Shown one piece after another: positions 1 to 10,294 of a DNA stretch of 64,000 nucleotides (its first letter is position 1; every line of letters begins with the position of its first letter). The DNA is from Salinicola halophyticus. GTDB taxonomy: Bacteria > Pseudomonadota > Gammaproteobacteria > Pseudomonadales > Halomonadaceae. The DNA is taken from positions 544,087 through 608,086 of the forward strand of contig NZ_PZJN01000003.1 of NCBI RefSeq assembly GCF_003206695.1. The letters run 5' to 3'. The notes under the pieces are model-generated. The model had not been told where the DNA came from and did not search any database. It worked only from the letters and a program-made list of their open reading frames with translations. The position numbers and the translations under genes were made by a program.

Positions 1-877
1 GGAGCTGGCCGCGACCGTTGGCCTCCAGCCCGATGTTCTCCAGTCCCAGTTCGTCGGTGTTGCCGGTACGCCCGTTGGCCCACAGAAAAGCATCGGCACG
101 CAGGCGTTTGCCCGACTTGAGGTTGACCACCACCCCTGCCTCGTCGCCTTCGACGCTCTGGTACTCCTCGTTGTGGCGAATCAGCACGCCGTAATTGCGC
201 AGCTCATAGGAGAGCGCATCGCTGATCTCGTCGTCGAGAAAGGAGAGCAGACGGTCGCGGTTATCGATCAAATCGACCTTGACGCCGAGACCGGAAAAGA
301 TCGAGGCATATTCCGAGCCGATCACGCCGGCACCATAGATGATCAGTGTTCGCGGCGTGTGTGACAGCCCCAGAATGGTGTCCGAGCAGTAGATTCGCGG
401 ATGGCGAAAATTGACGTCGGCCGGACGGTACGGCCGCGAACCGGTGGCAATCACGAACTGCGGCGCGCTGAGCTCTTCCGATCCCTCATGGTTGTCCCGG
501 ATCACCACGGTATGCTCGTCGCGGAAATGCGCGACGCCGAAGAATAGATCGATCCGATTACGGGCGTAGAACTTGGTACGCAGCTCGACCTGCTGGTCGA
601 TCGTCACGCGCGAACGCTCCAGCACCTTGGGAAACGAGAACCAGCGCGGCTCGCCGATATCGCGGAACATGCGGTTGGTGTTGAACTGCATGATCTGCTT
701 GACCTGATGTCTCAGGGCCTTGGAAGGAATAGTGCCCCAGTGGGTGCAGTTGCCGCCGACCGAAGACTGCTTTTCGATGATCGCGACGCGCTTGCCGTGC
801 TTCGCCGCATTGATCGCGGCGCTTTCGCCCGCGGGGCCCGAGCCAATGACCACGAGGTCATAGTTGTGAACTGCCAT
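1..877 (-). CDS. sthA: Soluble pyridine nucleotide transhydrogenase (partial, 3' end outside window)
   Basis: Cytosolic FAD enzyme that equilibrates NADPH and NAD+. The first 292 residues are present; the family is about 465 long, so the C-terminus lies beyond base 1. An N-terminal FAD dinucleotide fold (GSGPAG, residues 12-17) is followed by CTHWGT at 44-49. The second cysteine of the usual CxxxxC redox pair is Thr49, the known hallmark that separates SthA from lipoamide and glutathione reductases. A second nucleotide fold ([10 protein letters not shown]) binds NAD(P). The ATG at 877 has AAGGAG upstream. It follows nqrM by 83 bases on the same strand, so it may be read from the nqr operon or from its own promoter in that gap. 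Confidence 0.96.
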   Translation of the reverse strand, partial: MAVHNYDLVVIGSGPAGESAAINAAKHGKRVAIIEKQSSVGGNCTHWGTIPSKALRHQVKQIMQFNTNRMFRDIGEPRWFSFPKVLERSRVTIDQQVELRTKFYARNRIDLFFGVAHFRDEHTVVIRDNHEGSEELSAPQFVIATGSRPYRPADVNFRHPRIYCSDTILGLSHTPRTLIIYGAGVIGSEYASIFSGLGVKVDLIDNRDRLLSFLDDEISDALSYELRNYGVLIRHNEEYQSVEGDEAGVVVNLKSGKRLRADAFLWANGRTGNTDELGLENIGLEANGRGQL

Positions 878-960
878 TTGCTTCGCCTACTCCTTACCCG
901 ATGGCTGGTACGATCTTATGAGCTCGTGACGTCAACAAGCGCCCCCGGTCTTTCCGGCGC

Positions 961-1218
961 TCAACGCTTGACGGCGTTGTAGCCCAGGTCCGCGCCGCGG
1001 TTTTCATCGCTGCGGCGACGAGCGCCGACGACATTCTTGCGGCTCTCTTCCTCGCAGACTTCGTCGTTACCGCCGCAGATCTCGCAGCCACTCTTGAGTC
1101 CGAGCGTATTGAGACCGCCACAGGATCCGGCGATGGGCTTGTTCCCGAGGATGACGCCAATCGCCATGCCGGCTACCAGCAGCAGCATGATGGCAAAGGC
1201 CAGAATCCAGATCGTCAT
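961..1218 (-). CDS. nqrM: Na+-NQR maturation protein NqrM
   Basis: Small 85-residue protein of the DUF539 family, which is needed to mature the Na+-translocating NADH:quinone reductase; family work links it to the iron centre held by NqrD and NqrE. One N-terminal membrane helix (about residues 3-24) is followed by four cysteines at 33, 45, 48 and 55, the family signature and probably an iron-binding set. Its ATG overlaps the apbE stop (ATGA), so it is translationally coupled to apbE and is the last gene of the nqr operon before sthA. Identity is firm from size, cysteine pattern and position. Confidence 0.94.
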   Translation of the reverse strand: MTIWILAFAIMLLLVAGMAIGVILGNKPIAGSCGGLNTLGLKSGCEICGGNDEVCEEESRKNVVGARRRSDENRGADLGYNAVKR

Positions 1219-2270
1219 GACTGATTCTCCTTATCCGAATCTTTGAAATAACCTTGAAACGCCGTGGAGACCCGCGTTTCGAAGCCTTCCGCCGTCTTGA
1301 CGACGAGATAGACCGCCAGGTTCTCGCGCTCCGCCAGGGCGTAGCCCGCATCGGGACCCAACACGTCGATTGCCGTGGCCAGCGCATCGGCCGTCATGCA
1401 ATCCGAAGTGATGACCGTCACCGAAACCAGATGGTGCGTGATCGGCCGCCCGGTTCGCGGATCGATGGTGTGCGAGTAGCGCTTGCCATCGCTTTCGAAA
1501 TAGTTGCGATAGTCGCCCGAGGTCGCCACCGCCGAGTCGTCAAGTTCAATGATACGCTGCACGCTACGTTCATTCGAGACCGGTTTTTCCACCGCGATTC
1601 GCCACTTCTCATTACCTGGCTTATCGCCGCGCGTTCGAATCTCGCCGCCGACTTCGACCAGGTAACGATCCACGTCGAGATCGTCCAGCGCCCGGGCGGC
1701 CGCATCGACGCCGTAACCCTTGGCGATGCCGGATAGATCGACGTAGACCGGCTTGGTCTTGGTCAGCCGATTGCCATCGAGTTCGAGCGCCTTGTAGTCG
1801 ACTTCCTTCAACGCCTTGGCGATATCATCGTCGGCGGGCACTCGATCAGGGTGCCGGTCCGGCCCGAAACCCCACAGATTGACCGCAGCGCCGACCGTGA
1901 CATCGAAGGCGCCATTGGACATGTCGCCCACGCGAATCGCCTCTCGGACGACTTCTGCCGTCTGCGGAGACAGCTCGAAAGGCTTCCCCACCGGCGACTG
2001 ATTGAAGCGGGACAGTTCGGAATCGGGTTTGTAGGTCGACATCAGGTGGTCGACATGGTGCAGCGCATCCTTGACCGACTGCTCGATCCGGGCCAGCTGC
2101 TCATCGTCGTAATCACCATAGAAGGTGATATGGAAGCCGGTGCCGAAGATCGGGCCTTCCAGCCGATAGGACTGAGGTTCGCGCTCGCACCCGGTCAGCA
2201 GTACGAATAGCAACAGGGCCAATCCCAGAAGGATCGGCCCTGTTACTCGGCGCTCGAGCCGTGGGATCAT
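1215..2270 (-). CDS. apbE: FAD:protein FMN transferase ApbE
   Basis: 351-residue flavin transferase that attaches FMN through a phosphoester bond to a threonine in NqrB and NqrC. A lipoprotein signal (lipobox LTGC, Cys28) places it on the outer face of the inner membrane, where its targets are exposed. Both target motifs are visible in this operon: GATAL in NqrB and SGASLTS in NqrC. The ApbE fold motifs [12 protein letters not shown] and VGGEIRTRG are present, as is the C-terminal TADALATA segment that binds metal and flavin in the family. The gene overlaps nqrF by four bases upstream and nqrM downstream, so maturation is co-expressed with the enzyme. Confidence 0.96.
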   Translation of the reverse strand: MIPRLERRVTGPILLGLALLLFVLLTGCEREPQSYRLEGPIFGTGFHITFYGDYDDEQLARIEQSVKDALHHVDHLMSTYKPDSELSRFNQSPVGKPFELSPQTAEVVREAIRVGDMSNGAFDVTVGAAVNLWGFGPDRHPDRVPADDDIAKALKEVDYKALELDGNRLTKTKPVYVDLSGIAKGYGVDAAARALDDLDVDRYLVEVGGEIRTRGDKPGNEKWRIAVEKPVSNERSVQRIIELDDSAVATSGDYRNYFESDGKRYSHTIDPRTGRPITHHLVSVTVITSDCMTADALATAIDVLGPDAGYALAERENLAVYLVVKTAEGFETRVSTAFQGYFKDSDKENQS

Positions 2271-3499
2271 CCGCCGAAATCATCCAGCATGATGTTTTCG
2301 GGTTCGACGCCCAGATCGGTCAGCATCTTGATCACCGAGGCGTTCATCATCGGCGGCCCGCACATGTAGTACTCGCAGTCTTCGGGAGCCGGGTGATCCT
2401 TGAGATAGTTCTCGTAGAGCACGTTGTGGATGAACCCGGTAGCACCTTCCCAGTTGTCTTCCGGCTGCGGGTCCGACAGTGCCAGGTGCCATTCGAAGTT
2501 CTCGAATTCCTCGGCGAGCTGATCGTACTCTTCGTTGTAGAACGTCTCCCGCCAGGAGCGCGCGCCGTACCAGAACGACATCTTGCGCGAAGACTCAAGC
2601 CGCTTGAGCTGGTCGAAGATGTGGCTGCGCATCGGCGCCATGCCCGCACCGCCACCGATGAAGATCATCTCTGCCTCGGTATCCTTGGCGAAGAACTCTC
2701 CGAACGGCCCCATCACAGTGACCTTGTCACCCGGCTTCAGACCGAACACGTAGGTCGACATCAGCCCCGGCGGATGGCTCGACTTCGGCGGTGGCGTCGC
2801 GATACGAATATTGAACTTGAGAAGCCCTTTCTCCTCGGGATAGTTCGCCATCGAATAGGCGCGGATCACCTCTTCGTCGCTCTTGTGGGAGACATTGAAC
2901 AGGCCGAACTTCTCCCAGTCGCCGCGATACTCCTCCTCGATATCGAAGTCGGAGAACTTGACGTCGTAGGGCGGCGCCACCAGCTGGACGTAGCCACCGG
3001 CACGGAACGCCACTTCTTCACCTTCCGGCAACTTGAGGTTCAGCTCCTTGATGAACGTGGCGACATTGGGATTCTCGGTAACCTCGCACTCCCACTTCTT
3101 GACGCCGAAGACCTCGTCGGGAACGCGGATCTTCATGTCCTGCTTGACCGGCACCTGGCAGGAGAGACGCCATCCTTCCTTTCTCTCGCGCAGCGTGAAG
3201 TGCGACTCTTCGGTCGGCAGAATCGAGCCGCCGCCGTCACTCACCTGACACTTGCACTGGGCGCAGGAACCGCCGCCGCCGCATGCCGACGAGAGGAAGA
3301 TGCCGTTGGCTGCCAGGGTCTGGAGCAGCTTGCCTCCGGCCTGAGTCGTTACCGTATTGTCGGGATCGCCGTTGATCTCGATCGCCACGTCACCGCTACT
3401 GACCAGCCGGCTGCGCGCGGCCAGAATGACCGCTACCAACCCCAGCACGATCACGGTGAACATGACGACGCCGAGCACGATGATGGATGTATCGACCAT
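2267..3499 (-). CDS. nqrF: Na+-translocating NADH:quinone reductase subunit F
   Basis: 410-residue NADH-oxidising subunit and electron entry point of Na+-NQR. It has an N-terminal membrane helix (residues 5-27), a plant-type 2Fe-2S ferredoxin domain with Cys73, Cys79, Cys82 and Cys114, then a ferredoxin-NADP reductase-like module with the FAD motif RAYSMANY and the NADH site [10 protein letters not shown]. The length matches the family (about 407). It is separated from nqrE by 62 bases, the widest gap within the structural genes, and overlaps apbE by an ATGA. Confidence 0.98.
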   Translation of the reverse strand: MVDTSIIVLGVVMFTVIVLGLVAVILAARSRLVSSGDVAIEINGDPDNTVTTQAGGKLLQTLAANGIFLSSACGGGGSCAQCKCQVSDGGGSILPTEESHFTLRERKEGWRLSCQVPVKQDMKIRVPDEVFGVKKWECEVTENPNVATFIKELNLKLPEGEEVAFRAGGYVQLVAPPYDVKFSDFDIEEEYRGDWEKFGLFNVSHKSDEEVIRAYSMANYPEEKGLLKFNIRIATPPPKSSHPPGLMSTYVFGLKPGDKVTVMGPFGEFFAKDTEAEMIFIGGGAGMAPMRSHIFDQLKRLESSRKMSFWYGARSWRETFYNEEYDQLAEEFENFEWHLALSDPQPEDNWEGATGFIHNVLYENYLKDHPAPEDCEYYMCGPPMMNASVIKMLTDLGVEPENIMLDDFGG

Positions 3500-3561
3500 G
3501 TCGGATTCCTATTTCCTTGTTGCGTTGACGTCGTTGCCCCGAGCCAAGCGCTGCCTTGACT

Positions 3562-4182
3562 TCAGAGCTGAATGCCGGAGAAGGACATGAAGCCCAACGA
3601 CATCAGACCCGCCGTGATGAAGGTGATGCCGAGGCCCTGCAGGCTACCCGGCACATCGCTGTACTTGAGCTTCTCACGGATGCCCGCCAACGCCATGATC
3701 GCCAGCGCCCAGCCGGCACCGGCGCCCGCACCGTAGACCACCGACTCGCCGAAGGTGTAGTCGCGCTGCACCATGAACAGCGATGCGCCCATGATCGCGC
3801 AGTTGACGGTAATCAACGGCAGGAATACACCCAGCGCGTTGTAGAGCGAGGGCACGAACTTATCGAGGAACATCTCCAGAATCTGGACGATCGCCGCGAT
3901 GACACCGATATAGCTCAACAGCCCCAGAAAGCTGAGATCGATATTCTCGGCACCCTCGAGACCGGTCCAGGTGAGAGCGCCCGCTTTCAGCAGATAGGTC
4001 AGAATCAGGTTGTTGACCGGCACGGTGATCGTCAGCACCACCACGACCGCGATACCCAGGCCAATAGCCGAAGATATCTTCTTGGAAACGGCCAGAAAGG
4101 TACACATGCCGAGGAAGAACGCCAGCGCCATGTTCTCGACGAAAACCGCCTTCACGAACAGGCTGAGATAGTGCTCAAACAT
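3562..4182 (-). CDS. nqrE: Na+-translocating NADH:quinone reductase subunit E
   Basis: 206-residue integral membrane subunit with six predicted helices, paralogous to NqrD; together they hold an iron centre in the membrane. The chosen start MFEHYLSLF at 4182 has AAGGAG seven bases upstream, inside the end of nqrD; a longer frame reaching 4218 would add residues unlike the family. Conserved features include the first-helix segment [14 protein letters not shown] and the later [12 protein letters not shown], each supplying one cysteine of the iron site. Overlaps nqrD by eight bases. Confidence 0.97.
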   Translation of the reverse strand: MFEHYLSLFVKAVFVENMALAFFLGMCTFLAVSKKISSAIGLGIAVVVVLTITVPVNNLILTYLLKAGALTWTGLEGAENIDLSFLGLLSYIGVIAAIVQILEMFLDKFVPSLYNALGVFLPLITVNCAIMGASLFMVQRDYTFGESVVYGAGAGAGWALAIMALAGIREKLKYSDVPGSLQGLGITFITAGLMSLGFMSFSGIQL

Positions 4183-4855
4183 TAGCGGTCTCCTTGATCT
4201 TGGCCTTGCTGTTGGCAACGATTCGGTACTCGGTCTTCTCGACCTGCTCCGGGTTGAGCGAACGCAAAATCCAGATCAGCAGGCCGATGACGAAGAACGC
4301 GGACGGCGGCAGCAGCATCAGTCCGTTGGGCACGTACCAGCCGCCATTCTGGACGGTCGGCAGAATCGTCAGACCGAACACGCTACCGGAACCCAGCAGT
4401 TCGCGGATGAAGCCGACGATCAGCAGAATCACCGCATAACCGAGGCCGTTGCCGACACCGTCCAGGAAGCTCATCACCGGGCCGTTCTGCATGGCGTAGG
4501 CTTCGGCGCGCCCCATGACGATACAGTTGGTGATGATCAACCCGACGAACACCGACAGCTGCTTGGACATGTCATAGGCATAGGCCCGCAGGACCTGATC
4601 GACCACGATGACCAGCGAGGCGATGATGGTCATCTGCACGATGATCCGGATCGACGAGGGAATGTGATTGCGGATCAGCGAGACGAACATGCTGGAAAAG
4701 GCCGTGACGGCAATCACCGCCAGCCCCATGACCAGCGACACGCTCATCGAGTTGGTCACCGCCAGGGCCGAACAGATCCCCAGCACCTGCAGGGCAATGG
4801 GGTTGTTCTTGAAGACCGGTGACAGGACGATGTCTTTTACGGAGTCCGTAGCCAT
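4175..4855 (-). CDS. nqrD: Na+-translocating NADH:quinone reductase subunit D
   Basis: 226-residue membrane subunit with about six helices. It shows the two family cysteine segments, [13 protein letters not shown] and [13 protein letters not shown], which with those of NqrE form the intramembrane iron centre. ATG at 4855 is preferred over a GTG at 4861 because AAGGAGG lies nine bases before it. The stop of nqrC overlaps this start region, so translation is probably coupled. Confidence 0.97.
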   Translation of the reverse strand: MATDSVKDIVLSPVFKNNPIALQVLGICSALAVTNSMSVSLVMGLAVIAVTAFSSMFVSLIRNHIPSSIRIIVQMTIIASLVIVVDQVLRAYAYDMSKQLSVFVGLIITNCIVMGRAEAYAMQNGPVMSFLDGVGNGLGYAVILLIVGFIRELLGSGSVFGLTILPTVQNGGWYVPNGLMLLPPSAFFVIGLLIWILRSLNPEQVEKTEYRIVANSKAKIKETANV

Positions 4856-4857
4856 CT

Positions 4858-5634
4858 TCACGCTCCTCCTTGGGAATCGCCGTGGAATCGGGCGAGATAG
4901 GGGGCATAGCCGCCTTCGCTCAGCCAGAACCGCAACATGTTGGTGACACCTCGACTGGTGAGCGAGGCTCCGGACAGCGCATCGACTTCATATTCGCCGC
5001 TGGCACCGCCTTTCACGAGTTGGATCTGAGGATCCTGGAAATCGCCGTCCTCGTAGATCTTCTTGCCTTCCCACTTGGCCTTCCAGCGCGGATTGTCGAC
5101 CTCGCCGCCGAGTCCCGGCGTCTCCGACTGGTCGTAGTAGGATAGACCCACGATGGTATTGCCATCACCCCGCACGGACAAGAAGCCTTCCATCAGCCCC
5201 CACAGCCCCTGGCCGCGAATTGGCATGACGATCTGCTCCGGGTCATCGGGGTTGCCGACCAGATAAACCGTGGAGAAATTCTCCTGACGGCCGATACCGG
5301 CGATATCGTCGTCGCCCGACAGCGTGCGCGAGGTGGCCGGATCCCTGGCGGCATCGAACTGATCGTAGCTGCCCGGATCCAGATCCTCGGAATATTCGCC
5401 GGTCTCGAGATTGACCACGCGCGGCGTGATCAGCTCGGCGTACTTCTCTTCGACGTCGTCACCCGGCTTGTAAAGCTGGGTCACCTGTAGAATGTTGCTC
5501 TTGCGATCGAGCTCCTGATTCTGCACCTGCTTCGGCTTGAGAACCACGGCAGCAGAAGAGACGACCACCGAGCAGATCACACAGAGTGAGAACGCGACGA
5601 TCAGCGTCTTCTTGATCGAGTTGTTGCTCGCCAT
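4858..5634 (-). CDS. nqrC: Na+-translocating NADH:quinone reductase subunit C
   Basis: 258-residue subunit with one N-terminal membrane anchor (residues 10-32) and a large periplasmic FMN domain. The flavinylation motif SGASLTS lies at 221-227, so the FMN-bearing residue is Thr226, almost the same number as in the Vibrio enzyme (Thr225). Electrons pass from the iron centre of NqrD/E through this covalent FMN to NqrB. The start touches the nqrB stop by one base. Confidence 0.97.
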   Translation of the reverse strand: MASNNSIKKTLIVAFSLCVICSVVVSSAAVVLKPKQVQNQELDRKSNILQVTQLYKPGDDVEEKYAELITPRVVNLETGEYSEDLDPGSYDQFDAARDPATSRTLSGDDDIAGIGRQENFSTVYLVGNPDDPEQIVMPIRGQGLWGLMEGFLSVRGDGNTIVGLSYYDQSETPGLGGEVDNPRWKAKWEGKKIYEDGDFQDPQIQLVKGGASGEYEVDALSGASLTSRGVTNMLRFWLSEGGYAPYLARFHGDSQGGA

Positions 5635-6866
5635 CAGACAGCCTCCTTCTCGGCGGGCGCCAGCGCGGCCAGGCGTTTGCGACGACGCTTGACGTTGGCC
5701 TGCACGAAGATGTGATCAATCAGCGGCGCGAACAGATTGGCAAATAGGATGGCCAGCATGATGCCCTCGGGGAAGGCCGGATTGACGACGCGAATCAGTA
5801 TCGTCATCACGCCGATCAGCGCACCGAAGATCAGCTTGCCACGATTGGTCATCGACGCCGACACCGGATCGGTCGCCATGAACACCATGCCGAAGGCGAA
5901 TCCGCCCAGCACCAGATGCCAGTACCACGGCATCGCGAACATCGGATTGCTGTCGGAGCCAACCAGATTGAACAGCGAGGCAGTGAAGATCATGCCGAGC
6001 ATGACACCCGCCATGATGCGCCAGGATGCGATCCGCGTCAGCAGCAGCACCGCCGCGCCGATCAGGATCGCCAGCGTCGAGGTTTCCCCCACGGAGCCCT
6101 GGATGAAACCGAAGAAAGCATCCCACCAGCTGTACTGCTGGTGGAGCCCGTCCATGCCGTTGAGCGAGGCGTTGGACAGTGCCGTGGCACCGGTAAAGCC
6201 GTCGGCGGGCACCCATACGCTGTCACCGGAGATCTGCGCCGGGTAGGCGAAGTAAAGGAAGGCCCGTCCGGTCAGTGCCGGGTTGAGGAAGTTCTTGCCG
6301 GTGCCACCGAAGATTTCCTTACCGATCACCACACCGAAGCTGATGCCAAGCGCCACTTGCCATAAAGGGATCGTCGCCGGCAGCGTCAGCGCAAAGAGCA
6401 CCGAGGTGACGAAGAACCCCTCGTTGACCTCGTGGCCACGCTTGACGGCGAACAGCACTTCCCAGAAACCACCGACCAGGAAGGTCACCAGATAGATCGG
6501 CAGGAAGTAGGTCGCCCCCAGCACGAAGTTGGCCCAGATGCTGCCGGGATCATGGCTTCCCGCCAACGCCATGGTCAGGACTTCACGCCAGCCGCCAATG
6601 GCGCTGAAGCCGTCGGCGATGGCCAGATTGGCCTGGTAGCCGGCGTTGTACATGCCGAAGAACATCGCCGGGAACGTGCAGGCCCAGACCGTGATCATGA
6701 TGCGCTTCAGGTCGATCCCGTCGCGCACGTGGGTCATGCTCTTGGTGACGCTGGGCGGCGAATAGAAAATCGTATCGACCGCCTCATACAGGGCATAGAA
6801 CTTCTCGTACTTGCCGCCCTTCTCGAAATGAGGCTCCAGCTTGTCGAGCGTATTGCGAATCCCCAT
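5634..6866 (-). CDS. nqrB: Na+-translocating NADH:quinone reductase subunit B
   Basis: 410-residue integral membrane subunit (about ten helices) that carries covalent FMN and riboflavin and forms much of the Na+ path. The flavinylation motif GFTGATALS contains the FMN-accepting Thr at about residue 228. Two adjacent ATG codons (6869 and 6866) are possible; the second is preferred because the GAAAGAGG ribosome site is seven bases before it, and homologues start with one Met. A longer open frame to 6950 is only overlap into nqrA. The start overlaps or abuts the nqrA stop. Confidence 0.96.
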   Translation of the reverse strand: MGIRNTLDKLEPHFEKGGKYEKFYALYEAVDTIFYSPPSVTKSMTHVRDGIDLKRIMITVWACTFPAMFFGMYNAGYQANLAIADGFSAIGGWREVLTMALAGSHDPGSIWANFVLGATYFLPIYLVTFLVGGFWEVLFAVKRGHEVNEGFFVTSVLFALTLPATIPLWQVALGISFGVVIGKEIFGGTGKNFLNPALTGRAFLYFAYPAQISGDSVWVPADGFTGATALSNASLNGMDGLHQQYSWWDAFFGFIQGSVGETSTLAILIGAAVLLLTRIASWRIMAGVMLGMIFTASLFNLVGSDSNPMFAMPWYWHLVLGGFAFGMVFMATDPVSASMTNRGKLIFGALIGVMTILIRVVNPAFPEGIMLAILFANLFAPLIDHIFVQANVKRRRKRLAALAPAEKEAV

Positions 6867-6868
6867 CA

Positions 6869-8218
6869 TCAGGCCTCTTTCTCGATCATGGTCAGGTTGT
6901 CGCGCAAGATGGGACCGTACTCGTACTTGCCCGGGCACACATAGGTGCACAGCGAAAGGTCTTCCTCATCCAGCTCCAGGCAGCCGAGCTCCATGGCCGC
7001 TTCGATATCGCCGACGATCAGGGCACGCAACAGCTGCGTCGGCATGATGTCCAGCGGCATCACCTTCTCGTAGGCGCCAATCGGCACCATCGCACGCTCG
7101 GAGCCGTTGGTCGACGTATTGGGCGCGTAGTTGGGCAGGCCCAGGAATTGAGAAACATAGATTCCCATGACCGAATGGCGGTTGCGACCTGGCGACAGCC
7201 AGCCCATGAACGCGCGCTTGTTGCCCTCTTCCAGCAGCGAGAACTGGCGATGGAAACGGCCCAGAAACTGACGACTACCTTCGCACTGGGTACCGCCGAA
7301 GATGGACCCGGAGATGACGCGCGTATCCTCCGGCTTCTCGATCTCGCCTTCGAGCAGCTCTTCGCTGCTGGCGCCCAGACGCGTCCGCACCAGGCGCGGA
7401 TTGGTAGCTCGCGGGCCGCCGATGGCGATCACGCGGGTCGGATCGAAACGACCTTCGGCGAAAAGCTTGCCGATGGCGATCACGTCCTGGCAGTCGAGAT
7501 GCCACACCTGACGCTGCAGACCGACCGGCGACAGATAGTGGATATGCGTACCCACCAGCCCCGCCGGATGTAGCCCTTCGAAGCCCTCGGCCTGCACCCC
7601 TTCCAGATCGTCGCCCGGCAGTTGAGCGTTGCCACGGCGAGTCACGAAAACCTTGCCCGGCGTCAGATGGCGGATCACCTCGAGTCCGTGGCGGAAAGCG
7701 TCACTGTCGGCATCGATGATCAGCTTGGGGTCGGCCGCCAGCGGGTGCGTGTCGATCGCGGTCACGAAGATATCCGCAGGCACCGCGTCGAGTGCCGGCA
7801 CCCGCGAGAAAGGCCGAGTGCGCAGCGCCGTCCAGAAGCCGGATTCGACCAGTTGATCGACGACCTGCTGCCTCGAGAGCGAGGACAGCCCGTCCGCCCC
7901 GTAGGCCGTGAACGTCTCGCTCTGCTCTTCCTCGTCGAGCTTGATGACCACCGACAACAGGCGACGCTTCTCGCCACGATGGATGGCGACCACTTCTCCA
8001 GCGCCCGGCGCGGTAAAGCGAACGCCCGCCACTTTCTTGTCGCTGAACAACACCTGGCCCCGCTTTACGCGATCGCCCTCGCGGACCTCCATGGTCGGCC
8101 TCATGCCGACGTAGTCGGACCCGAGCAGCGCGACGTGGCGCACGGCGCGCCCCTCGTCGAGACGCTGTTCGGGCGCCCCGGCGACGGGAAGGTCCAGGCC
8201 TCGTTTGACTTCGATCAT
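6869..8218 (-). CDS. nqrA: Na+-translocating NADH:quinone reductase subunit A
   Basis: First gene of the nqr operon; 449-residue peripheral cytoplasmic subunit. It begins [14 protein letters not shown], which is typical of the family, and contains the lipoyl-like/RnfC-type N-terminal fold and a C-terminal quinone-associated region ([25 protein letters not shown] segment). The length matches the family (about 446). All six structural genes follow without a visible terminator, so they form one transcript that also covers apbE and nqrM. Confidence 0.97.
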   Translation of the reverse strand: MIEVKRGLDLPVAGAPEQRLDEGRAVRHVALLGSDYVGMRPTMEVREGDRVKRGQVLFSDKKVAGVRFTAPGAGEVVAIHRGEKRRLLSVVIKLDEEEQSETFTAYGADGLSSLSRQQVVDQLVESGFWTALRTRPFSRVPALDAVPADIFVTAIDTHPLAADPKLIIDADSDAFRHGLEVIRHLTPGKVFVTRRGNAQLPGDDLEGVQAEGFEGLHPAGLVGTHIHYLSPVGLQRQVWHLDCQDVIAIGKLFAEGRFDPTRVIAIGGPRATNPRLVRTRLGASSEELLEGEIEKPEDTRVISGSIFGGTQCEGSRQFLGRFHRQFSLLEEGNKRAFMGWLSPGRNRHSVMGIYVSQFLGLPNYAPNTSTNGSERAMVPIGAYEKVMPLDIMPTQLLRALIVGDIEAAMELGCLELDEEDLSLCTYVCPGKYEYGPILRDNLTMIEKEA

Positions 8219-8408
8219 AGTCTCGCCCAGTTGTCGAATCTGATGGCAATAAGGAAAAAGGTTCGACGGACGTCAAGCATGTCCTCTCAGCGGCACCCAA
8301 GGAAGCGGCAACAGGAGAAGACCTCACGGAATCCGAAGACTTTTCTTATCAGAAAGGGTGACTTCCATGGTCCTGGAACTCGATGGACCACGCCGAAAAA
8401 CGCGCACC

Positions 8409-8437
8409 AGTATAATGATCCGGGCCGCGGAAGACTA
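8409..8437 (-). promoter_or_regulatory. Candidate nqr operon promoter
   Basis: On the minus strand, TAGTCT (8437-8432, three of six consensus) and TATACT (8414-8409, five of six) are separated by 17 bases. This would leave a leader of about 185 bases before nqrA. A second possibility is TTGACG at 8276-8271, but its -10 partner is poor. Confidence 0.35.
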
Positions 8438-8471
8438 CTCGCCCACACGCCACCCCGGCTGCCAGATAACG

Positions 8472-8500
8472 AAAAAGTCTCGACATCGCCGAGACTTTTT
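8472..8500. terminator. Bidirectional rho-independent terminator after gap
   Basis: Perfect 11-base arms (AAAAAGTCTCG / CGAGACTTTTT) around a seven-base loop. The arms themselves supply a T-run in either direction. It lies 22 bases past the GAPDH stop on the minus strand and shields the nqr operon from read-through. Confidence 0.9.
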
Positions 8501-8522
8501 AGACTAAAGTTTAATGGACGAG

Positions 8523-9974
8523 TCAAGCCGTGGCGGGGAGATACCGGTGGCAGACGCGCGACATGTACTGCAGGATCCGCACCACCTGGCAGCTGTAACC
8601 GAACTCGTTGTCATACCACACGTAGAGCACCGCCTGCTTGCCGTCGGCGATGGTCGCCTTGGCGTCCAGGATCCCCGCATGACGGTTGCCGACGAAGTCC
8701 GATGACACCACTTCCGGCGAATCGACGTAGTCGATCTGCTTGTGCATCGGCGAGTGCAGCGCCATCTGGCGCAGGTACTCGTTGAGCGCCACGCGGTCGG
8801 TCTCCCTCTCCAGCGACAGGTTCAGAATCGCCATCGAGACATTGGGTGTCGGCACCCGAATCGCGTTCCCCGTCAACTTGCCCGCCAGCGCCGGCAGCGC
8901 CTTGGCGACCGCCTTGGCCGCACCGGTCTCGGTCAGCACCATGTTGAGAGGCGCGCTGCGGCCGCGACGATCACCCTTGTGGTAATTGTCGATCAGGTTC
9001 TGGTCGTTGGTATAGGAGTGCACGGTCTCGACGTGGCCGTGCAAGATGCCGAACTCGTCGTCGATCGCTTTCAGCACCGGCACGATAGCGTTGGTCGTGC
9101 ACGATGCCGCCGAGACGATGCGGTCGTCTTCGCCGATGGCCTGGTGGTTGATACCGTGAACGATGTTCTTGAGATCGCCCTTGCCCGGTGCCGTCAGCAG
9201 CACCTTGGCCACGCCTTTACACTCCAGGTGCTGTGCCAGCCCTTCCCGGTCGCGCCACTTGCCGGTGTTGTCGACCACGATCGCGTTGTCGATGCCATAA
9301 ACGGTGTAGTCGATCTCGGCCGGCGAATCGGCATAGATGATCCGGATATAATGGCCGTTGGCGATCAGTGCGTGGTTGTCATGATCGATATCGATCGAGC
9401 CGGAGAACGGACCGTGGACCGAATCGCGGCGCAGCAGGCTGGCCCGTTTTTCGAGGTCGTCGCCGCTGCCGCGTACGACGATGGCCCGCAGCCGCAGCAG
9501 ATTTCCGCCGCCGGCCTTCTCGATCATGATCCGCGCCAGAATACGGCCGATACGTCCGAAGCCGTAGAGCACCACGTCCTGTGGCTCGCCGCCCATGCCG
9601 CCGCTGTCGTGCCCGCCGACGATATCGGCCAGCTCGCGCTCGAGAAACGCCACGACGTCGGTTTCACCGGAATTCTTGAACGCCACGCCCAGCCGACCGA
9701 TATCGATATGCGCCGGCCCCAGCTCCATTTCGCTCATGGCGCGCACCATCGGCAGCGTCTCAGCGATGGAGAGCTCGGTTCCCTCGACCTTGCGGACATA
9801 ACGGTGATTCTTGAGGATCCGAGTGACGGAGCGATTGATCAACGAACGTCCGAATAGCGAAGGAATGACGTTGTACTGACGATAGAGCTTGCCGAGTAGC
9901 GGAATCATCTCTTCCGCGCGAGCTTCGTTGTCCTGCCACTCCTGGAAGACGTTATCGAGCTGTTCCTGACTCAC
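8523..9974 (-). CDS. gap: Glyceraldehyde-3-phosphate dehydrogenase, long (about 480-residue) form
   Basis: Oxidises glyceraldehyde-3-phosphate with NAD(P)+ and phosphate. An N-terminal extension of about 125 residues precedes the Rossmann motif YGFGRIGR and the catalytic SCTTN (nucleophile Cys292). Typical GAPDHs are about 330 residues; this long form is known from Pseudomonas, where it also sits between the nqr genes and mfd. The start is chosen as GTG at 9974 because AGAGAGG lies seven bases upstream; the only longer choice is a TTG at 10046 with no ribosome site. A HexR-like palindrome lies upstream, suggesting carbon-source control. Whether it works in glycolysis or gluconeogenesis cannot be told from sequence. 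Confidence 0.93.
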   Translation of the reverse strand: MSQEQLDNVFQEWQDNEARAEEMIPLLGKLYRQYNVIPSLFGRSLINRSVTRILKNHRYVRKVEGTELSIAETLPMVRAMSEMELGPAHIDIGRLGVAFKNSGETDVVAFLERELADIVGGHDSGGMGGEPQDVVLYGFGRIGRILARIMIEKAGGGNLLRLRAIVVRGSGDDLEKRASLLRRDSVHGPFSGSIDIDHDNHALIANGHYIRIIYADSPAEIDYTVYGIDNAIVVDNTGKWRDREGLAQHLECKGVAKVLLTAPGKGDLKNIVHGINHQAIGEDDRIVSAASCTTNAIVPVLKAIDDEFGILHGHVETVHSYTNDQNLIDNYHKGDRRGRSAPLNMVLTETGAAKAVAKALPALAGKLTGNAIRVPTPNVSMAILNLSLERETDRVALNEYLRQMALHSPMHKQIDYVDSPEVVSSDFVGNRHAGILDAKATIADGKQAVLYVWYDNEFGYSCQVVRILQYMSRVCHRYLPATA

Positions 9975-10084
9975 AAGCGGGCCTCTCTGGTCGAATGGGC
10001 GGGTCGAATTTTGGGGGTCGAATTGATCGATCGGGCCGTTGACCAATCCTTGCCGGAAGCGTCGAGCTGGCTAAAAACCCGATT

Positions 10085-10114
10085 ATTATCCGCACTCTAC
10101 AGAACACACCGCAA
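10085..10114 (-). promoter_or_regulatory. Candidate gap promoter
   Basis: Minus-strand TTGCGG (10114-10109) and GATAAT (10090-10085, five of six consensus) are 18 bases apart. The site lies about 110 bases before the GTG start, just downstream of the HexR-like palindrome. Confidence 0.45.
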
Positions 10115-10135
10115 TCTCCCCGTAGTCGCAGAAGC

Positions 10136-10150
10136 TGTAGTTTCACTACA
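10136..10150. promoter_or_regulatory. HexR-like operator (TGTAGTTTCACTACA)
   Basis: Five-base arms TGTAG/CTACA around TTTCA, closely resembling the palindromic HexR operators (TGTARTNNNAYTACA-like) known in gammaproteobacteria. HexR responds to the Entner-Doudoroff intermediate KDPG and controls gap, zwf and edd. The site is about 20 bases upstream of the candidate -35 of gap, a position that fits activation rather than blocking. The hexR gene itself is not in this window. Confidence 0.6.
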
Positions 10151-10294
10151 AAAGTCGAAGTGAACGACCACGGCGGGAAAACCACGACGGCAGCCGGAAT
10201 GGCCGAGTCAACAACAAGAAATCGGGCGCGACGTCCCCGGCTCAGCCCCAGCCTGCTATCATCCCCTCACGCAAATTCGTTCTTCGAAAGGCTC

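Larger units (their letters stand above)
8219..8522. other. Intergenic region nqrA to gap: nqr leader and gap terminator
   Basis: A 304-base stretch without a convincing gene. The side next to nqrA should hold the nqr promoter and a long untranslated leader; the side next to the GAPDH gene holds a strong symmetric terminator (8472-8500). A perfect TATAAT on the plus strand at 8411 has no partner -35, and no plus-strand gene follows. Confidence 0.6.
9975..10294. other. Divergent intergenic region gap / mfd
   Basis: About 320 bases between divergent genes. It holds the candidate gap promoter and a perfect 15-base palindrome (listed separately). A weak TTG-initiated extension of the GAPDH frame and an ATG at 10160 in the mfd frame enter this region but lack ribosome sites and family similarity. 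Confidence 0.6.

Noticed and set aside
2261..3559. 432-codon open frame opposite nqrF
   Set aside because: Antisense shadow; nqrF cysteines and flavin motifs prove the minus strand.
8411..8416. Perfect TATAAT on the plus strand
   Set aside because: No -35 partner at 15-19 bases and no plus-strand gene follows; its complement gives the minus-strand TATACT used instead.
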